64,000 bases of DNA from Alectoria sarmentosa (Eukaryota > Ascomycota > Lecanoromycetes > Lecanorales > Parmeliaceae). Position 1 is the stretch's first letter. Every line of letters begins with the position of its first letter. The notes beneath the pieces are model-generated. The model was given only the letters and a program-made list of their open reading frames with translations, had not been told where the DNA came from and ran no database searches. The position numbers were made by a program, and so were the translations under genes. The stretch is from the NCBI GenBank assembly GCA_009733775.1, contig WOGZ01000107.1, positions 38,154-102,153 on the forward strand, given 5' to 3'. Positions 13,026-23,885 of this stretch are shown here, piece after piece.

Positions 13026-13892
13026 ATGCCTCCAACAAGCCCCCACCAAGCACGCGTAGTCCTCTACCACCAAACCCACTATCACCGAAACAATTTCGTC
13101 TCGCTCCTGCCTCTCCTCACCGAAGCTGCCGACCTCGTCCCCATAACCCACTTGATCATCGCCGCAATCCATCTCAATGACCCTCCCGGCCACATCAACC
13201 TCAACGATGACCCGCCAAACTCTCCAAATTTTGATAGCTTGTGGGAAGAAGTCGCCATCATGCAGGACATCGGCGTCAAAGTCCTCGGCATGTTGGGCGG
13301 TGCCGCACAGGGCAGCTTCCAACGGCTAGATAGGAGCGATTGGGAGTTTGAAGCCTACTACGTCCCCTTGCGGAACATGATACGACAGCATAATCTCGAT
13401 GGACTGGATCTGGACGTCGAGGAGGCCATGTCTTTGAATGGTATCATACGCCTCATCGACCGCCTGAAAGCCGACTTCGGGCCCGATTTCCTCGTCACTC
13501 TCGCTCCCGTGGCCACGGCGCTCCAGGGCCGTCCGCACCTCTCCGGCTTCGATTACGAAGCGCTGGAGATGATGCGCGGAGGCAGTATCGCGTGGTACAA
13601 TACGCAATTTTACAACAATTGGGGCCGGCTCGAGTCCTTCATCGACTACGATGCCATACTGAGGCAAGGATGGAGGCCGGAGAAAGTGGTGGTGGGTGTG
13701 CTGACGAGTCCTGGCAATGGGCATGGGTATGTTGATACGGAGGAACTCAAGAGGACGGTGACAGCGTTGAGTCAGTTCTACAGAGGGTTCGGAGGGGTGA
13801 TGGGGTGGGAGTATTTTAACAGCCAGCCTGGGGGCGAAGAAAGGCCATGGGTGTGGGCGGTGGACATGACGGGGTGTGCGAGAATTTGTTGA
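13026..13892 (+). CDS. Glycoside hydrolase family 18 (chitinase-like) protein
   Basis: A single exon of 288 aa. The GH18 signature DGLDLDVEE lies at residues 125-133 and fits DxxDxDxE, with Glu132 in the catalytic acid position and all acidic residues intact. The preceding strand (GVKVLGMLGGAAQGS) matches the usual GH18 SxGG strand region. Family members hydrolyse beta-1,4-GlcNAc linkages (chitinase or endo-N-acetylglucosaminidase type). The N-terminus (MPPTSPHQARVVLYHQT) runs straight into beta-strand 1 with no signal peptide or membrane anchor, so an intracellular or unconventionally exported enzyme is likely. There is no carbohydrate-binding module. At under 300 aa it is a compact single-domain GH18. 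The substrate is unknown. Confidence 0.88.
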   Translation: MPPTSPHQARVVLYHQTHYHRNNFVSLLPLLTEAADLVPITHLIIAAIHLNDPPGHINLNDDPPNSPNFDSLWEEVAIMQDIGVKVLGMLGGAAQGSFQRLDRSDWEFEAYYVPLRNMIRQHNLDGLDLDVEEAMSLNGIIRLIDRLKADFGPDFLVTLAPVATALQGRPHLSGFDYEALEMMRGGSIAWYNTQFYNNWGRLESFIDYDAILRQGWRPEKVVVGVLTSPGNGHGYVDTEELKRTVTALSQFYRGFGGVMGWEYFNSQPGGEERPWVWAVDMTGCARIC

Positions 13893-15638
13893 TGCACAGA
13901 TGGGGAGGATGCCCTAGGAGAGGATTGCATCTGGGACAGCTTGGGACATCACGCACGCTGCTCTTGTTCTTTCTTTGCCTGAGTACGAGCATCTGATGGA
14001 ATGATTCTGGACTGATATCTACTCGCACGAGTATCTATGCCATCTCTTCTTCTCTCCGCTATGAGGAGGAATGTTTGTTGCTCAGTTCTATTGTCCTCGG
14101 ACAAGGTTTTTTCCAACTCTGACGCTGCACAGAGGCCCCAGAGGTGGTACCGGCTTAGCGAAAGGAAGGAGGATGCCGCCAGTGCAGCGAGACGGACCGA
14201 GGCAGGGAGGAAGGAAGCAGAGATTCCGGTGGAACAGAGATTCACCATCACGACGAAGCTGATTTGAAAGCTGCCGAAGGGATTTTTAGGCGGTCCATGT
14301 CTGCCTCAGGAATGTTGAATCTTGCATACCCCAGGTTTCACCACTCGAAATCGTTGCATGCATGTGTTCGGGAGATCAGCGTTGGAGGCTGCTTTGGAGG
14401 CTGGTTTGACATCTGTTACGCACATGACAGCAACGCCTTTTTTGAATTTTTCAGGCTGACGAAGCCTCTCCCGGCTCATGGTCAAAAAGTCACTTTTCCT
14501 TGCTGAAGCAAAAACACCAAAGTCTGTTACCAGCATCACTGTTTTGCTTGCTCCCTTTCTCCCTCGATTGCATCCATATTATTTATGGATTACCGTACTC
14601 GTTCATTGTCGAATGTTTACATGGAAGAGGTGTGGCGCATGACAGTTGGATTTGGGCACTAGCTCACAATCTTGCCTCTTCAATCACACGCTTCCCAGCA
14701 TTGGAGGGTCAATTCCAGCTCTTATTGGCTACACCTCTTACTCATGTACTTGACTCTTCTGACTTCTCCCGTCCCCGATTCCCCTCCCACTTTTTCCTCG
14801 CCTTCCCGAGCAGCCTCTCGAGACCTCCCCAGACTTCCAACTTGTTTCCCTCTCTGCTCAATCTCATCAGGTTTCTGCAATCAGCTGGTCGCTGTACATC
14901 AGCCTGCCAGTCAGACGTAAATAGATTATCCATCACAGTACAACCAACGAGTATAGTGGTGTCGTCTGTGTAGGTTCGCAATGTTGCAATGCAATAAAAT
15001 AAGGGGTGTAATTCTCATCACTTCTTAATCCGGTATTTGTTCATCACCTTCACTCCATACTTTAAGTTCATAAGTAGGGAGGAATTCTGTGAGACGTCGG
15101 ACTGTGACTTTGAACCCCTGGAAATTGGCGCCAAAGCTGTGGCTGGTGCCTCTAATCAATCAACCTGAGCCCCATCGCGACCTTTCATCCTGACCAAACT
15201 CCATCTGCTACAACGGCTGTCAACTCTTCACAAGGTCCGTCTACTTCATTCGCCATATATTATTCTCCTCATCAACATCGATTTTTTTGCAGTCTACAAG
15301 CTGCGCTTCTGTCTTTTTCTACGCTCGCTGCTGATCTGCCATCGCAAACCCTGCAGGTGCCAGCCCCCAGCCTTCCCAATTCAATCACCGCCTATCCTCC
15401 CCTACAACGACGGTTCAAGGTAATCGCGCTGGTATAGATGATCAGGGTAACAGATCAAGAGCTGGGACCATCATTGTGCTCGTGCTGGATACCGGGACTT
15501 GCTGTCAAAGGGTCTATCGACCGCGGAACGACCTCCGGGCAAGCTCACCTTCTCACCACGCAGTCACGGCGGCCTCGTCATCAATCCACCGTGCGATAGA
15601 CTACCTGCAGCCTCACTGAGGTTGATTGGTCGCCCCAC
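13893..15638. other. Intergenic region between GH18 and phosphatase genes
   Basis: No supported gene. The 3' part from about 15150 is pyrimidine-rich and probably holds the promoter and 5' UTR of the downstream phosphatase. Short frames at 13949-14980 lack domains. Confidence 0.5.
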
Positions 15639-17725
15639 ATGAGCAGCGAGATTGCGCAAGCGCCCAAAGAGGATATTCCACTCTCGAGTGCCATCGCAAA
15701 CCACCTAGACCTTCCTCCAAATACCCATCTAGAGCCTCCAGGTTCGGACGCCCAAGGTATGTTGTACCGCCTGTCGGATCCGGATGCCTAGTTGCTATCT
15801 GCTGGACTAGGATGTTCACGCAGCGAAACATGCTGATGTTTGTGGCAGATACTGCGTCCTCTACAGTAAAGCCGGCACTTGATTCTACGTACAAATCTCC
15901 AATCCCATCCACGACATCAGATCCACCGGCCCCAGAACCAGTAGATAGTGCAACAGGCGGAGAAGATGAGATAGCCTCGTCATCGGCAGCGATACCTGGC
16001 ACGCAAGATAAACTGGTGGAAAGAGGCCCTGTACCCAACGTACCCATACGATCATCCTCCACTGCGAAGACGCAAACACTGGGCACAATACCAATGATCG
16101 AGAAGCCTACTGGAGACCCAATATCATTATCGAAAAAAGGATCAAAGGGTAGCATTAGACCAAAAAGCCAGAGCGGTGGCGTTACGGAAAAGAGGCCTTT
16201 AGAAAAAGAGAAAGCGAGTCCCCTAACCACTACAGACCCGGAGAAATTGGGTAGCCAAGAGCAAGCGGCCAATAAATCGAAGCCAAAAAAAGGAGGTGGA
16301 TTCCTGTCATTCCTCAATTGTTGCAGCGCACCAGAAAATGCCAATACAGTCGAAGGTGGTGATCAGGCAGTTCCGGCGAAAAAGGCCAAGGTGCTGCAAC
16401 AAAAGCCTGGAAGGCAACCTACTCCGGTAGTGAAGGCGAACGCTAGCGCAGGAGAATCGAGTACGGGAGAATCGAAAGAGGTTGTGGAGGAAAGCATAGG
16501 AGGACCTGAATACTCAGAGCTTAAGCCAGCTGCCAAACCCACGATGATCACAAGATCATCGAAAGACAGGGTGCCCACTGAAAGGCCGGTCGCGCAGGCT
16601 CCACCTGTGCCATCTACAGCAGAGACCACAGAACCGCCGGCGGCTACAGAATCTCGCGATCCACCATTACCGCCTCTGCCAGCTTCGAACGTTTCTTCGC
16701 CTCCAGAAGCGAATACCGGACAGAGCATGGACACGACGCCGATCATCGCTGGTACAGGGCCACCTCAATTGATTGAACCCGATCAATCTGTGGCCGAACA
16801 AGGAACCACAATTAACGATCGTACACCTCAACAAGAACAAGCCGACAGCGACATTGCCATGGTCGACGCTCCATCACTCTCTCCAGCCGTAGAGGAATCG
16901 TCAGCCACGGCGCGAGAGCTGACCCAGACACAAGTGAATCTGCCACCTCCACCTCCACGAAATGGCCAAGACACGACAACTTCAGGATCTAGCGCTGTCA
17001 CGCCAAGTGATAAGCAACGGTGGCTGTTACCACCACTTCAACCTCACTTCAAGGGCAGGAAATGCTTGGTGTTGGACCTTGATGAAACCCTAGTGCATAG
17101 CAGCTTTAAGGTGCGCACGTCCTCCGTCTCCGATCTTCATAAGCTAACTTTTCTAGATACTCCACCAAGCCGACTTCACGATACCTGTCGAGATCGAGGG
17201 CCAATTTCACAACGTTTACGTTATTAAGCGACCGGGCGTTGATCAGTTCATGAAGCGAGTTGGGGAGCTCTATGAAGTTGTTGTTTTTACTGCTTCGGTC
17301 TCAAAGGTCTACATTTGCACCCAGTTCATTGGATCGCTTCAAGACTGACACATGCTAGTACGGGGATCCCCTGCTTGACCAACTGGACATACACAAGGTC
17401 GTTCACCATCGGCTATTCCGTGAGAGCTGCTACAACCATCAAGGCAATTACGTCAAGGTATGTATCAACCGATCTCTGCTCTTCGATTGCCCGATTGCTA
17501 ATATCCATCGAGGATCTCTCGCAAGTCGGCCGTGATCTACGAGAGACAATCATCATTGACAATTCGCCCACATCCTACATCTTTCATCCGCAACATGCCG
17601 TACCCATCAGCAGCTGGTTCTCAGACGCCCACGATAACGAGCTGTTGGATCTCATCCCCGTCCTCGAAGATCTCGCGGGAAGCCAAGTCCGAGACGTGAG
17701 CTTGGTGCTTGACGTATCGTTATGA
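15639..17725 (+). CDS. NIF/FCP1-type protein phosphatase, Psr1/Psr2-like
   Basis: Exons 15639..15756, 15849..17110, 17157..17306, 17359..17457 and 17513..17725 encode 613 aa. The start MSSEIAQAP was chosen because exon 1 joins in phase through the GTATGT/GCAG intron to the long exon. The C-terminal ~180 residues are a HAD-superfamily CTD-like phosphatase: [15 protein letters not shown] carries DxDxT, then [33 protein letters not shown] and [14 protein letters not shown], with [14 protein letters not shown] at the end. A dicysteine motif SFLNCC near residue 196 resembles the palmitoylated membrane anchor of yeast Psr1, here behind a long disordered N-terminus. Psr1/Psr2 act in the sodium/general stress response with Whi2; that role is by family. 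The last three introns are 47-55 nt, all in phase 0. Confidence 0.93.
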
Positions 17726-18595
17726 CCACCGTTTGAAAGCGACAGCTGTTCAATTATACCCTGATTTGAAAGATACCATCATCAGCGAGCGAGCCCGGCC
17801 CTGGACCGTGGTAGAATGATTGCATCACCTACCTGTTGTAATAAGCATATAAAACTTCTCTTCTTCGCCCACGGCATTGGACCTCAACCTCCACCATCGG
17901 AGCGGGATCGCTGCGGCTGGCATAGTGTACATTTGCGCTGAATTGGAGCACCTTGATGCGTGCATGTTTCTTGGTCTAGCGGCACTGCCATATCGGGCAC
18001 CCCCCCACCCACCCTCCAGCGAGCGACATATTCCCTTTGTCATTCCAGCATCCGGATGGCGTTTCCTTACAGAGAGACCCCATTTCCCTTTGGCGGGCTG
18101 CGCCCCGTATACCTACCTAATTTCTTGCATTGTCCAATCGGTGGACTTGGGAGCACAAAAAGAAGAGTGGTGTCGTCGGAAAAAAGGGGAGATTGTAAAT
18201 CTTTTAGCTACTTACTACTACCCATTTTTTCAAAAGAAGAACTTTCACCCCCCCCTTTTTTTCCCATGTTCATGCGTGTTGAGTTGATCGCGGTATGTGC
18301 ATTCGCTTGTTGGGCGACTCGAGCCGCGGTTTGGTAAATGGTGTCGTCACGGGCTTTCTCTCATGACGGTGCCCAATGACTCCGATCGACACCGATTCAG
18401 TCAATGTGGAAGTTGATGCATGAGAACCGTCACCTTGAGCCGTTTCATCAGGCAGCCGCTGATGGAGTCATGTCATGGAGAGAGAGAGGTCATTTCATTT
18501 ATTCATTCATTCAACAGTATCTATTCGGGAGGGTTTGAGAACGGAATAGATAGGCAAGTAAGTCCGTCCTTCGCTTCGGATATGTCTGCTGAAGG

Positions 18596-18628
18596 GATAG
18601 ATAGATGGATAGATGGATAGATGGATGA
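18596..18628. repeat. (GATA/GATG)n microsatellite
   Basis: Interleaved tandem GATA and GATG tetranucleotides. Confidence 0.9.
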
Positions 18629-18766
18629 CGAATGCGCCTCCCTCAGCAGCTTGTGCGGTATGGGGAAAAGCGAGGGCTTCCGCTTCTCGCAAGTTTCGAA
18701 ATTCTCTCTCTTGCGACAATCTCACGTTTCCTTGGACTGCAGGGGAGCGGTATTCAAAGGGCTATC

Positions 18767-18784
18767 GTTATTATTATTATTATC
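18767..18784. repeat. (TTA)n microsatellite
   Basis: Five to six tandem TTA units. Confidence 0.9.
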
Positions 18785-18821
18785 ATCTGCGTATGCCCAA
18801 CTTCCCTTGCCCCTTCTCCAC

Positions 18822-18894
18822 CCAGACCAGACCAGACCAGATTGGACCAGACCAGACCAAACCAGACCAGACCAAACCCGACCAGACCAAAACC
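18822..18894. repeat. (ACCAG)n-type pentanucleotide array
   Basis: About fourteen pentameric units of ACCAG with ACCAA, ACCCG and ATTGG variants. It is the longest microsatellite in the window. Confidence 0.92.
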
Positions 18895-18922
18895 GATCTA
18901 CAGACGTCCGCCAGGCTCCAGC

Positions 18923-18953
18923 GAACAACAACAACAACAACAACAACAACAAC
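18923..18953. repeat. (CAA)n microsatellite
   Basis: About ten perfect trinucleotide units. Confidence 0.93.
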
Positions 18954-19045
18954 TCCGACGCGATATCAAAGCGCCGTAACCCTCCCTATCTTGTAGGAGC
19001 TCGACCGGGTTTAAACCTGCAGGTTTTTTGATCAAATGTGTGGGA

Positions 19046-19080
19046 AAAGGAAGGAAGGAAGGAAGGAAAGGAAGGAAAGG
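19046..19080. repeat. (GGAA)n microsatellite
   Basis: Tandem GGAA units with two single-A insertions towards the 3' end. Confidence 0.9.
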
Positions 19081-19106
19081 TGATGGAGTTGCCCTTTACG
19101 AACGGG

Positions 19107-19132
19107 CAGTCAGTCAGTCAGTCAGTCAGTCA
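19107..19132. repeat. (CAGT)n microsatellite
   Basis: Six to seven perfect tetranucleotide units. Confidence 0.92.
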
Positions 19133-19601
19133 TCTCTTTAGCGGTTTTTCTTTTTTTTTTCCCTTTTGAGCATGCATGGCTGTTTGAGGGCTGCTTTGGT
19201 GGTGGTGTTGTTTGTGTGTTTGTTGTGTGTTTGGGGGGAGGGGGGGGGACAAGCTGCTTTGAGTATTTTTTTTTTCAGTTAGATGACTCACCCCCTTTTT
19301 TTCTCTTCTTTCTCAATAACACCAAATCTCCAATAAAAGCGCCGAGGGAGTGCCGAGTGGACGAGAGCGAAGTTTTTTTTTCAAGAGGGTCGCACAAGAC
19401 TAGATGGATGGATGGTGGGGGCCACGGAGCTTTGCTTTTCTTTGACCAACACAAATAAATGGCTTTCTGGCTGCTTCAACACATCGGACTCGCTAGTTTG
19501 CCAACGTCGAGAACACGAACAGGCCAGATCGTCCATACCATCATCTACTCAGCAGGCACAACGTCCTTCCCATCATCATCATCAACATCAACAGCTACGA
19601 A

Positions 19602-20249
19602 ATGGACAAAGCTACTGGCGAGCTCGCGGTCTCTGCCGCACAAAAGAACCATCCAGGTACGTCCTACCGCCAATTTCTGCGCAACAAAACCACTAACCAC
19701 ACCTCCGGACCCCCCGCAACAGCAGCAGCAGCAGCAGCGAACCCCGTCGCCGCACCCTTCTACTACTACGATTCCGACCACGCCATCCACTACCCAGCCC
19801 TCGAAAGCACGCACCTGCACTTCCTCGACCGGCGCGTCTTCCACATCTGGGCCTGCTGCCGGTGCACGTCGCGCAACGTCAACCATTGGGGCCGGTGCGG
19901 CGGCGGCTTCTGCCGGCACATGCGCTGCGAGGGGGATTGCAGGTGGCTTGTCATCAACGGGCCTGGGGCCAAACAGCCGAATGCAAGTACGGGGACTGAG
20001 GTTTCGTGTTCGCAGGATGCTGGTGGTCGGGGAGGTGGCGCCGACGATGTGCTGCACCTTCCGAGCCCACCGAACGAAGGACGCGAGGACGTTGGCGTGG
20101 CTGAGTTCAGCGTTGAGGAGCAGACTCGGTGCTGGATCTGCTGTTGCTGCGGGGTGAACAAGAACCCCATGGATGCAGCTGCCTGCCGGAAACCTCAGTG
20201 CGGCCACATCAGAGGCGCGCTTTGCGTCGAGAGTTGCCAGCGTAGTTGA
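19602..20249 (+). CDS. Small Cys-rich protein with two zinc-finger-like modules
   Basis: A single exon of 215 aa starting MDKATGELAV. An Ala run (from a CAG repeat) sits near residues 40-46. Two related Cys modules follow. The first is WACCRCTSRNVNHWGRC plus FCRHMRCEGDC; the second is CWICCCCGVNKNP plus CRKPQCGHIRGALC. Each starts with W-x-C-x2-C, and the first also keeps the x3-N-x6-C spacing of RanBP2-type fingers before diverging. Zinc binding is inferred from spacing only. This frame was preferred over two long overlapping frames (19459-20157 plus; 19545-20342 minus) because only it shows conserved-looking Cys/His spacing. The next gene downstream encodes a true RanBP2-type finger. Function unknown. 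Confidence 0.65.
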   Translation: MDKATGELAVSAAQKNHPGTSYRQFLRNKTTNHTSGPPATAAAAAANPVAAPFYYYDSDHAIHYPALESTHLHFLDRRVFHIWACCRCTSRNVNHWGRCGGGFCRHMRCEGDCRWLVINGPGAKQPNASTGTEVSCSQDAGGRGGGADDVLHLPSPPNEGREDVGVAEFSVEEQTRCWICCCCGVNKNPMDAAACRKPQCGHIRGALCVESCQRS

Positions 20250-20816
20250 GGAACGAAGCTGGGGAAAAGACGGGCTGAGATTGCAGGAGTTGTGGCGAGC
20301 GAACCCGTGCGTACGTGCGTGGGTATGCGTAGGATCCGACACCCGCTTGAATGCTCCTGGCGGGCTAAGTTGTGGCAGAGGGTGAAAGTCGACGGAAACG
20401 CAGTCTGGTCGGAGTGAACGGCGATTGCACGTCGTCTTGGTCTGATACAGCTAATCAATCCATTTCTACCATCTTTGCAGAAGCCCTTTCTCCTTGATTG
20501 AAAGCGTTCCGAAGCTCTTGCCCGTTGTCTCCCCCATCGTGTGATCATCCTTCGGCTTCTAGTGATACTCCAAGAAGCTCGGAACGCTGAATGATGGGCC
20601 CAAGTACCGTCCCTCGGCTGCCGCTCCTGACAGACCAGCGCGGCAAGCTCCAAATTCCTACAAATGTATGCAAGCTCCTGGTGGGGTGCTCTGTCGGTTG
20701 CATACCGTTGTGACGGAGATTGTGAATGAGACTCAGAAAACGATGCTGATAGACAGTGACGAGGTTGGCCATGGTGGAAATGTCGGGCTGTATAGTCTTA
20801 CCCCTTAGCGCCAATT
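20250..20816. other. Intergenic sequence before the minisatellite
   Basis: No gene supported. Open frames on the minus strand lack domains. Confidence 0.5.
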
Positions 20817-21466
20817 CCGTCTACGTGCAGCAGCTTGGATGGATCACGGGTCCCTTTGGACGCTCTGGACTCAATGGCGCTTGTCGATGCTTGCTACGTG
20901 CACGGATAGAATAGGCTTTTCACGACGCCTTTATGTTGCTGCCGTCAATGTGCTGCAGCTTGAATAATCCCTCCTCCTGGATCATGGGGCCCCTTTGGAT
21001 GCTCTGGCTTCAATGGCGCTTGTCAGTGCCTGCCGTGTGCACGGATACGATGGGGTTCTCATGCCGTCTCTATGTTGATGCCGTCAACGTGCTGCAGCTC
21101 GAAGCCTCCCATTTAGATTGTAGGGTCACGTCGAATGCTCTGGCTTCAATAAATTTGGTCAGTACCTGCTGTTCGCATGGATACGATAGAGTTCTCACGC
21201 CGTCAATGTGTAGCAGCTTGAAGCCTCCCTCAAAGAGCATATGGTCACGTCGAATGCTCCGGCTTCAATAGCGCATGAATCCGATAGGGTCCTGCGACCA
21301 GTCACGTCGACACCACCTCAATGCCGTCAATGTGCAGCAGCTTGGATCCTCCGTCCTGGATCATAAGGTCCGTTGGATTTCCTAGAATCAAGAACACTTG
21401 TCAGTACCTGTCCTGGGCACGGATGAGATGGGGTTCTCCGACCATTCACGTCGTCTCTACGAAGGC
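20817..21466. repeat. Degenerate minisatellite, five units of about 120-145 bp
   Basis: Unit starts at about 20817, 20942, 21081, 21200 and 21324 each begin with a CCGTCAA(T/C)GTG-type core followed by CAGCTTG. They continue through shared blocks: GGATCATGGGGCCC-like, TTTGGATGCTCTGGCTTCAAT, CTTGTCAGTACCTG, GCACGGATACGAT, GGGTTCTC. The units differ by substitutions and indels, so the array is old. No reading frame is conserved through it. Confidence 0.85.
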
Positions 21467-21798
21467 GAAGCCAGACTTCGACCGCGTAACGATATCACCG
21501 GAATCAAATAACGAGCCCGGATTCGCTGGGAGGTTTCCGATGCAGCGCTCTTGCCGCCGGGTGGACGTTTTGGTGCTGGGTCTTTGACGGTACAGCTCCT
21601 CTCTCTCCATGACGATGCAAAAGGATTGTGGGTATGAATAAAAGGATCCATACCTCCTCCTCTGCTTCTCTCCTTAATCCCTCCTCACTACCATCAAAAA
21701 CAGCGACCTGCCTCACTCACACACTCACGAAGCAATTCCGCTTTCTTCCCAAATACTCACATAGTCGACAGCTTCCGCTCTTGCGATCCTCTTCCAAC

Positions 21799-22354
21799 AT
21801 GCATCCTATCAATGCCGACATAGACTATACTACCGCCATCAGCTATCACAACGACGAACAGACGGTTTCGCTTCAGCCTTACGACCTCAAGGATCTAGCG
21901 ATGTCCGATAAATATTGCTGCGTTGGCAGAGATCGGTGCGGGATGCGTTGGCGGTGTTTGCTCACCGCAAGGGGTTATATACCCATCGCCGTACCGCCGA
22001 GAGACCTTCGATCCTTCTGGTCAGTTCATCCAACGTTCTTCACTTATATAACAAATACTTCTGACAATAGTCATCCCAGGCATCAGACACAGCCATAATC
22101 ACTATCATGAGCGATGCGTCGTCGATGCCAGCTTGTCCAACGCAAATAACCTTCTGTCTTCTCCGCATGAAATCGCTTCCCCTGCCATCGGCAAATCCTC
22201 AATCACTTCAGAGACAGCCCAAACAAACCTTCCCCCAAATCCCAGCGACCTCCGCGATCCCCGCCCGGCTCGAGGATGGTACTGTTTTCGATGTGGACGG
22301 TGGAACCACTTCTCGAACTTTCGCTGCCGGTATTGCTTCTGGTACCCATCGTAG
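21799..22354 (+). CDS. Small RanBP2-type zinc-finger protein
   Basis: Exons 21799..22019 and 22093..22354 encode 160 aa. The intron (GTCAGT donor, ACAG acceptor) is the only phase-consistent join between the Cys-rich first part and the zinc-finger frame. The C-terminus GWYCFRCGRWNHFSNFRCRY ends one residue before the last Cys and matches the RanBP2 finger W-x-C-x2-C-x3-N-x6-C-x2-C exactly. The N-terminal half has a second Cys cluster (YCCVGRDRCGMRWRC, then CHNHYHERC across the splice) that may form another zinc site. RanBP2 fingers usually bind RNA or ubiquitin; which applies here is unknown. With the 215-aa gene upstream it forms a pair of small Cys-rich finger proteins separated by a minisatellite. 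Confidence 0.7.
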
Positions 22355-22802
22355 TAACGCTGGCGGTTGGGGAGGGAGCGGAAGCGGCGGTATGGTTTGA
22401 GAGCCGGGCACGCTCCGTGTGATTGGTTGTTCTGTTGGCTCGAGGGAGACGTGGTGTTGCGGGAATTTCGGGGATCGTGGGCATGACTGGGTGGTTTTCT
22501 TTAAAGTGCGAGTGAGGAGTAGGAAATTTGGATAGCAGATTACTTCAGCGGTCGAGCCCGAGAATGATCCACTGTCTTTTCATTTCAATTTCAGACGCAT
22601 GCACGCATGACACTTGACATGTATCGAAGGGTGGCCGCACATGGTCTATGGTTCTTGTTGCTTGACACATGTTTATCCAAATGAATTTTTGAGAGGGGAT
22701 TGAGTGTATATCAGATACCATGACGTCTAAGGCACCTTGCGAACGAGCTTAGAGATCAAAACGCTTCTTTCAACAGCAAGCATCTACCTACACTGGCAGA
22801 CA
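22355..22802. other. Intergenic, convergent 3' ends
   Basis: No gene supported. It holds the 3' flanks of the zinc-finger gene and of xylose reductase. Confidence 0.5.
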
Positions 22803-23885
22803 TTAAACGTAGATAGGCTGCGGAACCCCATAATTTAATGGATCGTTAAACCTCAACCCCTTGTCCAGCCCGCTAATGCTCTCCACCTCACTCTTCTCGA
22901 GATCCCAACCCGTAACATTTAGATTCTGCGCCAGGCGTCCCTGATTATTACTCTTCGGGATGACTGCCACGTCTCTCTGCGTCGCCCAGCGCAACAGTAC
23001 CTGTGCGGGCGTCTTGCTATGCTTCTCGGCGATCTTCTTGACGGTTGCGTTGTCCATGAGTAGAGGTGTATCTTTGGCGCGCTGCATGTCGAGTTCGAGG
23101 AAGGACAAGGGGCCAAAGGATGAGTAGGCTGTGATGGCTATTCCTTGGCTTTGGGCGAATTTAACGAGGCCTTCTTGGGTGAGGTAGGGGTGGTGTTCGA
23201 TTTGGAGGGTAGCTGGGGCAATCTTGGCGTATCGGAGGAGATCCATGAGGAGTTGGCCGTTGAAATTGCTAATGCCAATGGATTTGGCCATGCCCTTGCT
23301 CACAAGCTTCTCCATGGCCGTCCAAGTCTCTTGGATGGTGGCGTTACCAGGAACGACGTTCTTGCCATCGTAGGTGAAGCCAGGTGGGTATCGCTCCGAG
23401 GGATCGACATACTTCAGGGAAATTGGAAAGTGGACGATGTAGAGATCGAAGTAGTCGATGCCCCAGTCTTCGAGCTGCTTTTTGCAGATGGGCTCGACGC
23501 GGTCATGGTCGTGGAAGGAATTCCAGAGCTTGGATACGAGGAACAGATCGGAGCGTTTAACAATGCCTTCTTTAATAGCGCGGGCGACGCCTTGGCCGGA
23601 TTCTTGTTCGTTGCCGTAATCTGAGAGTAATCAGGATGTGCATGTTCGAGAGATGTTGAAACCCTTTGCGGAAGGAAGCTGACTACGTACCGCATGCACC
23701 GTCGAAAAGTCGATAGCCAGACTTGATGGCGTTATAGACAGTGTCGGCGCATGTGTCATTGTTGACTTTCCAAAGCCTGGACAGAAGATCAGCATACTTT
23801 CTTGACCGATTGAGATGGCTACTCACCCAAAGCCAACAAGGGGCATTTGGTGGCCGCTGTTGAGCTTGACGGTAGGGGAAGTCAT
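22803..23885 (-). CDS. NAD(P)H-dependent D-xylose reductase (aldo-keto reductase)
   Basis: Exons 23885..23827, 23776..23691 and 23620..22803 (minus) encode 320 aa, the usual length for fungal xylose reductases. The start [20 protein letters not shown] is characteristic. The catalytic tetrad is visible: Asp45 and Tyr50 (ACDYGNE), Lys79 (LVSKLWN) and His112 (IVHFP). The coenzyme-binding IPKSNN motif and the family C-terminus [10 protein letters not shown] are also present. It reduces D-xylose to xylitol (and L-arabinose to L-arabinitol) in the cytosol, the first step of fungal pentose catabolism. An L-arabinitol 4-dehydrogenase lies about 22 kb away in the same window. In other fungi such genes are induced by pentoses through XlnR/Ara regulators; I did not identify a site here. 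Product assignment is strong; cofactor preference is not decided. Confidence 0.95.

Larger units (their letters stand above)
17726..19601. other. Intergenic region packed with microsatellites
   Basis: No gene supported. Distinct simple repeats follow each other between 18490 and 19420 and are listed separately. Long open frames here are repeat-driven translations. Confidence 0.6.

Noticed and set aside
18822..18953. CRISPR-like or coding interpretation of the ACCAG and CAA arrays
   Set aside because: The units are 3-5 bp without spacers. These are ordinary microsatellites in a eukaryotic genome.
19459..20342. Two other long frames (232 codons plus, 265 codons minus) overlapping the 215-aa zinc-finger gene
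   Set aside because: They are composition-driven Ser/Thr/Ala-rich shadows without domains. Only the 19602 frame shows spaced Cys/His motifs.
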